The notes: generated by a model from the letters alone, not told the origin. Shown: positions 8,293 through 17,897, counted from the stretch's first letter. The stretch: 64,000 nucleotides of DNA from Vagococcus_D sp963518325 (GCF_963518325.1 NZ_CAUQJB010000019.1:1-64000); one strand, 5' to 3'. Program-made: numbers and translations.

Positions 8293-9747
8293 TTATTTTC
8301 CGTGGATGGTAGCTACTTGAGCAATCATCGCATTAAAGTAGTAGTCCTCCAACATGGCGATCTCTTTAGGGGAAATATCAAAAGGTATGCAAAAATAATC
8401 AATGTCAATCTCAATATTATTAATATCTGTAATCAATAAATCAAAGCTGTCGTTAATCTCCTGACGGGCATCGGCAAAGGTACTTTGAATGATGCTAACA
8501 TCAAACTGATTGACGAAGGTATTTTTTATGACACTCCAGTTGTTGGCGACGATGATATTATTGTAGTTACTGTAAATAGCGACTTTTAGTTTAGGCTGTT
8601 TCTGATAACCCGTGGTTAAAAAATCATCGGCAGAGCTAAACACATTGTATAACATTTTTTCTGGCTCTAGTCCTAACTTGGGAGCAAGTGCATCAACGAT
8701 GCGCGAAACGGTTAAAAATAAAAAAGGCACTCGCTTTTTAATGTTGGGCAGTAAATAGGCCGCTCTGTCCGTTAAAACAGGAATATGATACTTTTCACTA
8801 ATCGTCGTATTATATAGATTAAAGATGAACCATTCTTTAAAGTTAAAATGAAAACCTAATTCCGTTTCAATTTGGTTGGCCAAGTCTGCATACAACTTAT
8901 ACGTTTGTTTGACTGCGGGATGGCCTTTTGCTAACTGTTGAAACTCATCCATTCTAAAACACATAAATTCATTTTGACTTGGGCGCCAAATCTCTCGAAA
9001 GAAGTCATGGGTCTCTTCTAATGCAGCCAAATCCGATAAGGTACGGTTATACTCACAAATCGCCTGCGAATAAACTTCCTGAGTGTCAAATTGGTCGTAT
9101 TGATTTTGAGGATTACGACTCATTCTAAAGACTCGAATCACACCATACAGTACTAGTAGATTGCGATTCATGGGTAGGATGGTCGCACTTTCGGCTTTAT
9201 ACAACTGATTGATTGCCACTTGAACCGGTTCTACTAGTTCTGGTTCTAGGGGTAACTGACTGTCGTATTTTGCTAAAAAATAACTACGGAAGTAGGCGGT
9301 CACCCACTGTTCGCTGCCGCTTATAGCCAGCGGACTCGTGGTTATTTCAAAATGATGGCTCTTGATGATTTGGTTGATTTGATTAATTGCTTTACTAATG
9401 ACTGTTGGACTAGAATATAAGGCGTCTGCCAACTCAGCGACATCCTCATAATCATGTAAAAAAATCGCCTCTAAGATATTAAAATGTAGGCTGTCCGACA
9501 GTAGTAGCGAATGGATGTACTTGAGTGAATACCCTTGAGGAATCATTAGCTTCACGCCTAACTTAGTAGAGGCGGTTATCTCAATTGGCACCATGATACT
9601 ATTTAAATATTTAATGTCCTCTCTTAAAGTTCGTTCACTGTAGCCAATCACCTCACTGACGTTTTCCAAGGTGACCCATTCATTCTGATAAAGATAGCTG
9701 ACCATCTTCAACATACGCAGGCCTTGTTTGCCTAATAGACGTTTCAT
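8293..9747 (-). CDS. Mga/AtxA-type transcriptional regulator with PRD-like domains
   Basis: DNA-binding regulator of 484 residues. The first 60 residues form a helix-turn-helix (WVTLENVSEVIGYSERTLRED) of the Mga/BglG-activator type, followed by a second winged-helix-like segment (VAELADALYSSPTVISKAIN). The middle is helical and PRD-like, and the last 90 residues (from VAIYSNYNNIIVANNW) look like a EIIB-type fold, as in Mga and AtxA. AAGGAG lies seven bases before the ATG. It is transcribed in the same direction as the dioxygenase operon but is separated from it by about 290 bases, so control of that operon by this protein is possible but unproven. Confidence 0.82.
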   Translation of the reverse strand: MKRLLGKQGLRMLKMVSYLYQNEWVTLENVSEVIGYSERTLREDIKYLNSIMVPIEITASTKLGVKLMIPQGYSLKYIHSLLLSDSLHFNILEAIFLHDYEDVAELADALYSSPTVISKAINQINQIIKSHHFEITTSPLAISGSEQWVTAYFRSYFLAKYDSQLPLEPELVEPVQVAINQLYKAESATILPMNRNLLVLYGVIRVFRMSRNPQNQYDQFDTQEVYSQAICEYNRTLSDLAALEETHDFFREIWRPSQNEFMCFRMDEFQQLAKGHPAVKQTYKLYADLANQIETELGFHFNFKEWFIFNLYNTTISEKYHIPVLTDRAAYLLPNIKKRVPFLFLTVSRIVDALAPKLGLEPEKMLYNVFSSADDFLTTGYQKQPKLKVAIYSNYNNIIVANNWSVIKNTFVNQFDVSIIQSTFADARQEINDSFDLLITDINNIEIDIDYFCIPFDISPKEIAMLEDYYFNAMIAQVATIHGK

Positions 9748-9832
9748 CCCTAATCTCCTTCTTTTTCTAATGAATTTAATATATCATTCTTGATCAAAAA
9801 ATAATACTAAAACAATTAAATAGTCCGTGAGT

Positions 9833-9876
9833 CAAAAAAAGCTGGTAAAAGCCTTTGGTTTGGCTTTTACCAGCTT
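9833..9876 (-). terminator. Terminator of the ABC exporter operon
   Basis: Hairpin with perfect arms AAGCTGGTAAAAGCC/GGCTTTTACCAGCTT (9839-9853 and 9862-9876), followed on the minus strand by seven T. It lies just after the stop codon of the second exporter gene. Confidence 0.9.
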
Positions 9877-9881
9877 GCAAG

Positions 9882-11648
9882 TTATTCGTAATCGGCATCT
9901 TCGTTAAACTGACTGTTGTACAACTGTTCGTAGAATCCGCCCTCTGCTAAAAGACTGTTATGGGTGCCTTGTTCAATGATCTCCCCTTGATTCATCACTA
10001 AAATCAAATCGGCATCACGAATCGTCGATAAACGGTGGGCAATCACAAAACTAGTCCGACCTTTCATGACACGGGTCATGGCCTTTTGAATCAGCGCCTC
10101 TAAGCGAGTATCCACGGAACTGGTAGCTTCGTCTAAAATCAAAATTTTAGGATCAGAAATCACCGCTCTGGCAATGGTTAACAGTTGCTTTTGGCCTAAG
10201 GAAACATTGGAAGCTTCTTCATCAATTTCCATCTCATAGCCTTTTGGCATGGTTTTGATAAAATGATGAACATTAGCCGTTTTGGCTGCATCGACGACTT
10301 CATAATCAGTGGCATCCAGTTTGCCAAAACGAATGTTTTCACCGATGGTGTCGTGGTACAACCAGGCATCTTGTAAGACCATGCCAAAAATTTCTCGAAC
10401 ATCGCTACGGTTCATCCGTTGAGTGTCGATGCCATCAATCTTAATAGCACCTGCATTGACGTCATAAAAACGCATCAGCAAGTTGATCAACGTGGTCTTC
10501 CCTGCTCCTGTCGGCCCGACTATCGCCACGGTTTGTCCCGGTTTAACTTCAAAGCTCAAGTCCCTTATCAGTGGCTTAGCTGGGTCGTAACTGAAGGCAA
10601 CGTGATCGAAGACCACATGGCCTTCAATCATCTCAGGTAACGGTTGATCCACATCGTTCAGCCGTTCTTCTTTTTCGTCGAGGATTTCAAAAATCCGTGT
10701 GGTTGAAGCAGACGCACTTTGCAGTACGGCTGCTAGTTGGGTGATTTGACCCATGGGTTGGTTTACTTGCCAGATATATTGAATAAAGGCTTGTAAATTT
10801 CCTACTGTTAAGCTCCCTGCAATAATAAAGAAACAGCCGGTAATCGCAATAGCGATATAAGCTAAGTATGAGGTAAGCTGAACTAATGGCATCATCAAGC
10901 CCGAGATAAAGGCTGATTTAAAGCCGTAACGGGACAAGCGATGGCTGACTTCTTTAAAACCTTCTAAGGTCTCTTTTTCACGTCCGTAAAGCTTTAAGAC
11001 GTTAAAGCCAGTCATATGTTCGGTGACAAACCCATTTAAATCACCTAAGGCATTTTGTTGCCCTTGGAAATATTTTTGTGATTTAGAGACAATAAAACGT
11101 GAAATAAAAATGGAAGCCGGAATCATTAAGATACTCATTAAAGCCATTTGCAAGTTTAAGACAAACATCATGGTGACAGCCATGACGATTCCTAAGATAG
11201 CTGTCACAATTGCGATAAAGCTCTGTTGCAAGGCATTGCTTAGGGCGTCAACATCATTGGTCACCCGTGACAGTACTTCTCCTTGTTGGTGAGTGTCAAA
11301 ATAGGAAACTGGCAATCGATTGATTTTTTCGGCAATATCTGTCCGCAGGTCCTTCATGGCGCCTTGGACGACTTTGGTCATCAACACGACTGAGAAATAC
11401 TGAGTTGCGCTGTAAAAGACGGTTATCGCCAGAATCGCCAGAATGGTCTTCATAATATAAGGGAAGTTGACCCCTTCTCCTTTTAAGACATTTTTCAAGA
11501 TTTCCGTTGTCGGTAAACCTGTCACATAGGGCAACAGAACGTTGAGTCCAACAGAGCCAACGGTAAAGAGAACTGCCAGCCAAAATTTCACTTTATAAGG
11601 ACGCAGGTAATTCCATAAACGTTTTAGTGAACGGATTGATTTTTTCAT
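9882..11648 (-). CDS. ABC multidrug exporter, catalytic half (ATPase-permease)
   Basis: Half-transporter of 588 residues: an N-terminal six-helix type IV exporter domain, then a nucleotide-binding domain. Walker A is GPTGAGKTT, Walker B ILILDEATS has the catalytic Glu, and the H-loop His is in VIAHRLST. Its signature motif is VSLGQ, not LSGGQ. The partner encoded upstream has the complementary pattern, so together they form one competent and one degenerate ATP site, as known for LmrCD, EfrCD, BmrCD and TM287/288. Its ATG overlaps the upstream TGA (ATGA), which indicates coupled translation, and AGGAGG precedes it. Confidence 0.93.
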   Translation of the reverse strand: MKKSIRSLKRLWNYLRPYKVKFWLAVLFTVGSVGLNVLLPYVTGLPTTEILKNVLKGEGVNFPYIMKTILAILAITVFYSATQYFSVVLMTKVVQGAMKDLRTDIAEKINRLPVSYFDTHQQGEVLSRVTNDVDALSNALQQSFIAIVTAILGIVMAVTMMFVLNLQMALMSILMIPASIFISRFIVSKSQKYFQGQQNALGDLNGFVTEHMTGFNVLKLYGREKETLEGFKEVSHRLSRYGFKSAFISGLMMPLVQLTSYLAYIAIAITGCFFIIAGSLTVGNLQAFIQYIWQVNQPMGQITQLAAVLQSASASTTRIFEILDEKEERLNDVDQPLPEMIEGHVVFDHVAFSYDPAKPLIRDLSFEVKPGQTVAIVGPTGAGKTTLINLLMRFYDVNAGAIKIDGIDTQRMNRSDVREIFGMVLQDAWLYHDTIGENIRFGKLDATDYEVVDAAKTANVHHFIKTMPKGYEMEIDEEASNVSLGQKQLLTIARAVISDPKILILDEATSSVDTRLEALIQKAMTRVMKGRTSFVIAHRLSTIRDADLILVMNQGEIIEQGTHNSLLAEGGFYEQLYNSQFNEDADYE

Positions 11649-13375
11649 GCGAGTTCCTCCTCTGATAATTGAGATGAGGCAATGTCATAATAAATCTCAC
11701 AAGAGGTTAATAGTTCCCGATGGGTGCCAATTGCCACCACATCGCCTTCATTTAAGACCACAATCTTGTCAGCTTGCATGATGGTACTCACACGTTGAGC
11801 CACGATTAAGACCGTAGAGTTAGTGGTTTCCTTTTTGAGACGAGCGCGCAAATTGGAATCCGTCTTATAATCCAATGCGGAGAAACTGTCATCAAAGACA
11901 TAGATAGCCGGTCGACGAATAATCGCCCGAGCAATGGCCAATCGTTGTTTTTGACCACCAGAAAAATTGGCGCCGCCTTCTGATAATAGTTCGTCATAGC
12001 CCTCTGTTTTTTGCGAGATAAATTCCGTTGCCTGAGAGACTTCTGCGGCATACAATAGGTCTTCCTCGGTAGCATCAGCTTTACCAAATAACATATTCTC
12101 ACGAATTGTTCCTGTAAAGAGCAGAGCTTTCTGAGGGATAAACCCTATTTTCGCTCTTAAAGCAGCCAAATTATAGTCTTTAACATTAACCCCATCAATT
12201 AAAATATCCCCCTTGGTGGTGTCATAAAAGCGAGGAATCAATTGGATTAAGGTTGACTTGCCACTTCCGGTACTGCCGATAAAAGCCACCGTTTCACCTG
12301 GATTTGCGGTAAAACTAACATCTCGAATCACCGGACTTTCCGTCGCTCCTGGATAAGCAAAGGTCACGTTCTTAAATTCAATGACGCCTTGAGTGGCAGT
12401 TTCTTTAACCCCATCAGGATTTTCTGAAATAGAGGTAACTGTGTCTAGAACTTCCTGAATTCTATTAGCGGAAACGGCAGCTCGCGGATACATCATAAAG
12501 ACAGAAGCAAAAAGCATAAATGAGAACAAGGCATGGAAAACATATTCAATGAAGGAAATTAATTTTCCGACTTCCAGTTGCCCCAAATCAATTTGCTTGG
12601 CACCAAACCAAATAACAAGAACCATGATGATATTAAATAAAAAATAAAACCCTGGCTGAGCCACAGCCACTAATTTAAAGAGCTTGGTTGAGCTGGCTGC
12701 GTAATTCTCGTTGACTTCATCAAAGCGTTTCTCTTCAAACTTTTCGTTGACAAAGGCTCTAATCACTCGCAAACCAGATAAATTCTCACGCAATATCATG
12801 TTAATTTTATCGAGATTTTTTTGTTGTTTCTCAGACAATGGCTCTGATATGCGAGCAATGATGATTACACCCAACAATAAAAACGGAATCGCAAAAAAAA
12901 CAAATTTTGATAATGAGGCACTTTCTCTCATGATCATGTAAAGACTTGCGGCAAACATCATTGGTGTCATAAAGCCTAAACGTAAGAACTGCCCTAAAAA
13001 CATCATGACTTGATACGCATCGTTAGTCGTTCGGGTAATCAGTGAGGAGACCCCTAGCTTTTCGTATTCCTGATGGGAATACGTCTGCATGTTTTCAAAC
13101 ATGTCATCTCTAATATCGATGATGATGGAGGTATTTAACTTCGCGCCAAAATAAGTCAGTAACATGTTTAAAATAATCCCGACTACAACAATGCCAATCA
13201 TAAACATCCCCATTAACTTAACATAGTCAAAATCTTTTTGTTTTACTCCGATGTCAATCATTCGACCAAGTAAGGTTGGCAAGCCTAACTCAATAATAAT
13301 AAAACCAAACACACATAAGAAATTAAAAAACAGTAATTTCTTGTGGCGCATGGTGTACTTCCACATTAATTTCAA
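11645..13375 (-). CDS. ABC multidrug exporter, degenerate half (ATPase-permease)
   Basis: First gene of the exporter pair, 576 residues, six transmembrane helices then an ATPase domain. Walker A is GSTGSGKST and the signature is FSGGQ, but the Walker B Glu is Asp (YVFDDSFSALD) and the H-loop His is Gln (VAQRVST), so this half carries the non-catalytic ATP site. The likely start is TTG at 13375, because AAAGGAG lies eight bases before it; the next ATG (codon 4) is too far. The pair probably exports hydrophobic compounds or drugs; the substrate is not visible. Confidence 0.92.
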   Translation of the reverse strand: MKLMWKYTMRHKKLLFFNFLCVFGFIIIELGLPTLLGRMIDIGVKQKDFDYVKLMGMFMIGIVVVGIILNMLLTYFGAKLNTSIIIDIRDDMFENMQTYSHQEYEKLGVSSLITRTTNDAYQVMMFLGQFLRLGFMTPMMFAASLYMIMRESASLSKFVFFAIPFLLLGVIIIARISEPLSEKQQKNLDKINMILRENLSGLRVIRAFVNEKFEEKRFDEVNENYAASSTKLFKLVAVAQPGFYFLFNIIMVLVIWFGAKQIDLGQLEVGKLISFIEYVFHALFSFMLFASVFMMYPRAAVSANRIQEVLDTVTSISENPDGVKETATQGVIEFKNVTFAYPGATESPVIRDVSFTANPGETVAFIGSTGSGKSTLIQLIPRFYDTTKGDILIDGVNVKDYNLAALRAKIGFIPQKALLFTGTIRENMLFGKADATEEDLLYAAEVSQATEFISQKTEGYDELLSEGGANFSGGQKQRLAIARAIIRRPAIYVFDDSFSALDYKTDSNLRARLKKETTNSTVLIVAQRVSTIMQADKIVVLNEGDVVAIGTHRELLTSCEIYYDIASSQLSEEELA

Positions 13376-13840
13376 CTAATCATCTCCTTTATTCGTTGTG
13401 TTATCACTTGGCATCACTTTTGTCAACCGGTGCGTCCTTTTGCTGATAGACGGTTATGCCTTGGCAAAACCATCTGTTGGGATTATTTGATAAACTCTCT
13501 ATAGATAAAAACTAACTCCTGGTTTCTTAGGAATTAGTTTTGGTAGTCATAGATAGAAAAGGTACAGGTTGCTATGGGACGTGGCATTATACGCCACGTG
13601 GCTATTTATCAGTTAAGTTAGATCCTCTCACTGATTTTTAGCTAGTTTAACAAATTAGTACAGCCAACAGTATTAACTAGTTAAATATAGCACATTTCTC
13701 AAGGATAAACCAAGCTTTTCATGGGATTTCTTTCCAGTCTATTTCTCTGGGGTTAAGGAGTTGTCTCGAGCCGATTCCTTAACGTTATTTCTTGGTTCAG
13801 AGGAAGGCCTCAGTTGTGTCGGAAAAGACTCTTCTTGAGG
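13376..13840. other. Non-coding divergent region, left part
   Basis: No supported gene. This stretch precedes the exporter operon and holds two notable hairpins: AACTAA..TTAGTT-type arms at about 13508-13538, and ACGTGGC/GCCACGT around 13580-13603. A partial copy of the conserved AAGCTTTTC box at 13712 and a CCTCA/TGAGG hairpin at 13808-13840 look like a decayed extra unit of the neighbouring repeat. Confidence 0.5.
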
Positions 13841-14135
13841 TTCCTTAATTCCTGTCAGCTCTGACCATCATCGAAAGCTTTTCCTTTTGTCTAGCTTTGA
13901 ATTGCAGCCCTTCGGAAGTTAGATAAACCCCTGAAGTGACAAAAAGCGTCACTTTTGGGGTTTCCTTAATTTCTTTCAGCGCTAATCGCAATTAAAAGCT
14001 TTTCCTTTTGTCTAGCTTTTTGATTCAGCTTCTCGGAAATTAGATAAGTTACTTGGAGTGGTATAAAGCACCTCTTCTGTATCTTTCTTAATTTCTATCG
14101 AACCTATACGAATCCAAAAGCTTTTCCATGTTCCT
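13841..14135. repeat. Tandem structured repeats of about 120 bp upstream of rpoY-rnjA
   Basis: Two full units (13841-13960 and 13961-14080) and a partial third (14081-14135) share blocks in the same order: TTCCTTAATT, AAAGCTTTTCC, TTTTGTCTAGCTTT and CGGAA.TTAGATAA. The AAAGCT box recurs at 13874, 13995 and about 14117, a period of 121-122. Within each unit the blocks pair: an outer stem TAATTTC/GAAATTA (unit 2; TAATTCC/GGAA(g)TTA in unit 1), an inner stem AAAAGCT/AGCTTTT with a 13-base loop, then a separate hairpin (GTGAC/GTCAC in unit 1). One outer base pair changes from C-G to T-A between units, which supports an RNA structure. Which strand is transcribed is not known. Confidence 0.65.
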
Positions 14136-14293
14136 ATACTTATTTGGTAATTTATGATAGAATTATTTTAATTGTAACAAACACGTATTTTTATCAAACG
14201 GTTATCTATGTAGTTATTACATACTGACAAATTGGAACAAAGACGAGGTTCCATGGCACTTTTTAACCCAAGGTTATGGTGTGTTTAATAAAA

Positions 14294-14315
14294 AAAGCAG
14301 GTGAATTTCACCTAT
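14294..14315 (-). terminator. Terminator-like hairpin on the minus strand
   Basis: AGGTGA/TCACCT arms with a three-base loop, followed on the minus strand by GC and seven T. No minus-strand gene upstream explains it, so it could end an antisense or small RNA, or be chance. Confidence 0.35.
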
Positions 14316-14434
14316 CTTTCGTGTGTTCAAATTAATAGTAAAGCACGTCTTAACGTGTATAACATATAAGGTATTCTGCAAGGTTGGCTAGATGAGTCTG
14401 TCTTGTAGGGCCTAATGAAAAGGAGAAATGATAC

Positions 14435-14650
14435 ATGATTTTTAAAGTATACTATCAGGAAACAAAGGTTAGAAATCCAAAGAGAGAGCAAACGCAATCT
14501 CTTTATATTGAAGCTGACAATGACGTTATTGCACGTCAATTAGTAGAAGACAATACCCCATATAACATCGAATTGGTGCAATCTTTAGAAGGCAATCACT
14601 TAGACTATGAAAAAGAAAATGCTGACTTCACGCTTACGGAGTTTAACTAG
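14435..14650 (+). CDS. rpoY: RNA polymerase epsilon subunit (RpoY)
   Basis: Small auxiliary subunit of Firmicute RNA polymerase (DUF1447 family), 71 residues. The start MIFKVYYQETK..NPKRE.TQSLYIEA is characteristic, as is its place directly upstream of the RNase J1 gene. AAAGGAG lies nine bases before the ATG. Its stop codon TAG is immediately followed by the ATG of rnjA, so the two are translationally coupled in one operon, as in Bacillus and Enterococcus. Confidence 0.95.
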   Translation: MIFKVYYQETKVRNPKREQTQSLYIEADNDVIARQLVEDNTPYNIELVQSLEGNHLDYEKENADFTLTEFN

Positions 14651-16324
14651 ATGAAACCCACTATAAAAAACAATGAAACAGGTGTTTTTGGGATTGGTGG
14701 ACTTGGCGAAATCGGAAAAAATACATACGGGGTACAATTTCAAGATGAAATCATTATCGTTGATGCTGGGATTAAATTTCCGGAAGATGATTTACTTGGA
14801 ATTGACTATGTTATTCCTGATTATAGCTACATTGTCCAAAATATCAAAAAGGTTAAAGCATTGGTCATTACCCATGGTCATGAAGATCATATCGGTGGTG
14901 TGCCTTACTTATTAAAACAGGTTAATGTTCCGATTTATGCTGGTCCTTTGGCTTTGGCCTTGATCAAAAATAAATTAGAAGAACATGGTCTTTTACGTGA
15001 TGCGGAACTTCACGAAATTAATGAAGACACCATTATTAAATTCCGCAAAACTGCAGTGAGTTTTTTCCGTACCACACATAGTATTCCAGATGCTTTAGGC
15101 GTAGTTGTTAAAACGCCCTCTGGCAATATTGTTTGTACAGGGGATTTCAAATTCGACTTCACTCCTGTTGGTGAACCACCTAACTTACAAAAAATGGCCC
15201 GAATTGGTGAAGAAGGCGTCCTTTGTATGCTTTCAGACAGTACCAATGCTGAAGTGCCAGAGTTTACTAAATCAGAAAAAACGATTGGTAAATCGATTGA
15301 ACATATTTTTGAAAAAATCGAAGGTCGGATTATATTCGCTACCTTCGCTTCCAATATTTTCAGATTACAACAAACTGCCATGGCGGCTGTAAAAACTGGT
15401 CGTAAAGTGGCCGTCTTCGGACGTAGCATGGAGAATGCTATGGTCAACGGTCAAAAACTTGGTTATATCAATGTGCCAGAAGATACCTTTATTGACTCTC
15501 GCCAAATCAACAGCTATCCAGCCAATGAAATGCTGATTTTATGTACAGGGTCTCAAGGCGAACCGATGGCGGCGTTAAGTCGGATCGCTAACGGCACTCA
15601 CCGTCAGATTCAAATTCAGCCTGGCGACACCGTTATTTTTTCAAGCTCGCCTATTCCAGGTAACACTGTTAGTGTTAATCGGGTGATTAACTTACTATCT
15701 GAAGCAGGCGCTGAAGTTATTCATGGTAAAGTTAATAATATTCATACCTCTGGGCATGGTGGTCAACAAGAACAAAAATTAATGTTAAGCTTGATGAAAC
15801 CTAAATACTTTATGCCAGTCCATGGTGAATACCGGATGTTACGGGTTCATACACAGTTGGCTGAAGATACTGGGGTTCCAAAAGAAAACTGCTTTATTTT
15901 AGAAAACGGCGATGTTTTAGCTCTTACTCAGGAAAGCGCCCGAGTTGCAGGTCATTTCAATGCTGGTGACGTTTATGTCGACGGAAATGGTGTCGGAGAT
16001 ATCGGCAACATCGTCTTACGAGATCGTCGTATTTTATCTGAAGAAGGTCTGGTATTAGCGGTTATTACCGTTAATTATGAGAAACAACAAATCATGGCGG
16101 GACCTGATATTCTGTCTCGTGGCTTTATCTACATGCGTGAATCTGGTGATTTAATCAACCAGTGCCAACGAATTTTAGCGAAAGCTGTTAACAAAGCCCT
16201 TAGAGAGCCTGAGTGTAATGAAGCTAAGCTTAAAGAAGTGATTATTAGTACCTTAGATCCTTTCTTAGTGGAAAAAACAGAACGTCATCCGATGATTTTA
16301 CCAATGGTATTAACAGCTGATTAG
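14651..16324 (+). CDS. rnjA: Ribonuclease J1
   Basis: Dual endonuclease and 5'-3' exonuclease for mRNA decay and rRNA maturation; 557 residues, the usual size. The metallo-beta-lactamase motif HGHEDH gives zinc ligands His75, His77, Asp79 and His80; the beta-CASP part includes FASNIFRLQQ and SGHGGQQEQKLM, and the C-terminal domain closes the protein. There is no spacer to rpoY. The leader upstream of the pair carries the structured repeats described separately, which might affect expression or be a target of the enzyme, but that is inference. Confidence 0.97.
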   Translation: MKPTIKNNETGVFGIGGLGEIGKNTYGVQFQDEIIIVDAGIKFPEDDLLGIDYVIPDYSYIVQNIKKVKALVITHGHEDHIGGVPYLLKQVNVPIYAGPLALALIKNKLEEHGLLRDAELHEINEDTIIKFRKTAVSFFRTTHSIPDALGVVVKTPSGNIVCTGDFKFDFTPVGEPPNLQKMARIGEEGVLCMLSDSTNAEVPEFTKSEKTIGKSIEHIFEKIEGRIIFATFASNIFRLQQTAMAAVKTGRKVAVFGRSMENAMVNGQKLGYINVPEDTFIDSRQINSYPANEMLILCTGSQGEPMAALSRIANGTHRQIQIQPGDTVIFSSSPIPGNTVSVNRVINLLSEAGAEVIHGKVNNIHTSGHGGQQEQKLMLSLMKPKYFMPVHGEYRMLRVHTQLAEDTGVPKENCFILENGDVLALTQESARVAGHFNAGDVYVDGNGVGDIGNIVLRDRRILSEEGLVLAVITVNYEKQQIMAGPDILSRGFIYMRESGDLINQCQRILAKAVNKALREPECNEAKLKEVIISTLDPFLVEKTERHPMILPMVLTAD

Positions 16325-16331
16325 AACTCTT

Positions 16332-16361
16332 AGCAAATGACTTTGGTCATTTGCTTTTTTG
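16332..16361 (+). terminator. Terminator of rpoY-rnjA
   Basis: Stem AGCAAATGA(C)/(G)TCATTTGCT with a short loop, followed by six T, eight bases after the rnjA stop codon. Confidence 0.9.
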
Positions 16362-16562
16362 GGCTCTGGCCTTACTTTTACTTTTATGCCTGATGGCACT
16401 TAATTATTCCTCTATCTCAGAAAAATTTGAATATAACGTGAAACTCTTAACTGTTCATCATAATTGTTAAAACATCAGGTTTTTGTTTGCTTGCTTTAAA
16501 CTATATTCGTATCCCCTTATGGCTAGAATCAGCAAGCAATGGGACAAAACTGACATTGAATT

Positions 16563-16608
16563 AACCAAAAAAAGAGAAACAGCTGCTTGGCTGTCTCTCT
16601 TTTTTGGT
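16563..16608 (-). terminator. Terminator of the PTS operon
   Basis: Long hairpin with arms AACCAAAAAAAGAGA..CAGC and GCTG..TCTCTTTTTTGGTT abutting the stop codon of the IIC gene. The A-rich side gives the T-run on the minus strand. Confidence 0.85.
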
Positions 16609-17897
16609 TATTTAGCTTGTACCCCACCTATTTCAACATCATAGGCACGTCGGTCTTCCATTTTGAAGAAGGGATAGTAAATCGCAAAGCTGAGGAAAAT
16701 TTGCACAATTTGCAGTAGCGCTCCCCGCCATCCAGATAAGATAAAACCAGAGACAACTGCTGGCATGGTCCATGGCAATAAGATACCATTAGTAATCGGA
16801 ACCAGTCCTGTTGCCATTGCGGTATAGGCGATAATGCACATAATAACTGGTGCCGCAATAAAAGGAATCAACATGATTGGGTTTAACACAATCGGAATCC
16901 CAAAAATCAATGGCTCGTTGATATTAAAGATCGCTGGAGCGATTGACAGTTTACCTAGCGTTTTAAATTGAGTTGATTTGGCCATTAAGACACAGGCAAT
17001 GGCTAAACCAATCGTGGCACTTGAGCCACCTAATTTAATAAAATTCCCATAAAATTGAGCATTAACAATATTTGGTAACACATCGCCACTGGCAAAGGCT
17101 TGAGCATTTTCTACGGCTAAGGCGGTCCAAATTGGTGTCATAACTGCCCCAATAATATTCGATCCATGGATCCCAAAGGCCCATAGTAAGGCTTCAAACA
17201 GCAAGACGATGATTGTCGCTGGCAAGGAACTTCCTAAAGCCAGAAGAGGTGTTTGCAAGACTTCAAATATAAAATTATGAGCGGTTTCAAAACTGGTAAA
17301 GGTAAAGCCAATTCTGATAAAGTTAAAAATAACTGCTACAAACACACCTGGAACCAAAGCTGAGAACGAGGTAGCCACATTGGATGGAACGGAGTCAGGC
17401 ATTTTAATGACCCAACCTTTTTGCACAACCCAGCGGAAGATTTCAACAGCTAAGATCGCTGTAATCATTCCGACGAATAAACCTGAAGCGCCGAAATTAC
17501 CAATTGGCAATCCAGTCTCTCCTGCTTCACTGGTAATGATTGGCGTTAAGATGAAGAAGGCTAAAATCGCCGCCGCCTGAGAGGAAGCTTCATCTACATG
17601 ATAGTATTTACCTAACTCTTTGGCGATTCCCAGTATGACAAATATGGTCATCACGTTCATAGTCATGTCATTTACTTTTAGAAAGAGACTCATCCAGTCT
17701 TTGCCTAAAATCGATTCCATCATATTCAGATAAGGATCGAAGGGCAGCTGAGTGATTAACAGAAAGATTGACCCAATAATTAACAATGGCATTGCCACAA
17801 AAAAACCAGTTTTTATAGCACTTAAATAGCGATTTGAATCTAATTTATAGGCAATCGGGCCTAATTTTTCTTGCAATTTATCCATCAATTTATTCAT
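16608..17897 (-). CDS. PTS IIC permease, lactose/cellobiose family
   Basis: Membrane permease that imports and phosphorylates a sugar together with the upstream IIA and IIB. The 429 residues, about ten hydrophobic segments, the N-terminal LQEKLGPIAYKLDSNRYLSAIKTGFFVAMPLLIIGS-type opening and the NINEPLIFGIPI motif are those of the Lac/Cel (chitobiose, cellobiose, lichenan) family. Its start overlaps the IIB gene by eight bases. No phospho-glycosidase lies in the operon, so the sugar cannot be inferred from neighbours; the hydrolase must be elsewhere or the substrate may not need one. Confidence 0.93.
   Translation of the reverse strand: MNKLMDKLQEKLGPIAYKLDSNRYLSAIKTGFFVAMPLLIIGSIFLLITQLPFDPYLNMMESILGKDWMSLFLKVNDMTMNVMTIFVILGIAKELGKYYHVDEASSQAAAILAFFILTPIITSEAGETGLPIGNFGASGLFVGMITAILAVEIFRWVVQKGWVIKMPDSVPSNVATSFSALVPGVFVAVIFNFIRIGFTFTSFETAHNFIFEVLQTPLLALGSSLPATIIVLLFEALLWAFGIHGSNIIGAVMTPIWTALAVENAQAFASGDVLPNIVNAQFYGNFIKLGGSSATIGLAIACVLMAKSTQFKTLGKLSIAPAIFNINEPLIFGIPIVLNPIMLIPFIAAPVIMCIIAYTAMATGLVPITNGILLPWTMPAVVSGFILSGWRGALLQIVQIFLSFAIYYPFFKMEDRRAYDVEIGGVQAK

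Noticed and set aside
14327..14539. Minus-strand open frame of 70 codons across the start of rpoY
   Set aside because: It lies antisense to a certain gene, has no ribosome binding site and no family resemblance.
15010..15447. 145-codon antisense frame inside rnjA
   Set aside because: Shadow of the conserved RNase J1 coding sequence; its composition follows the opposite strand.
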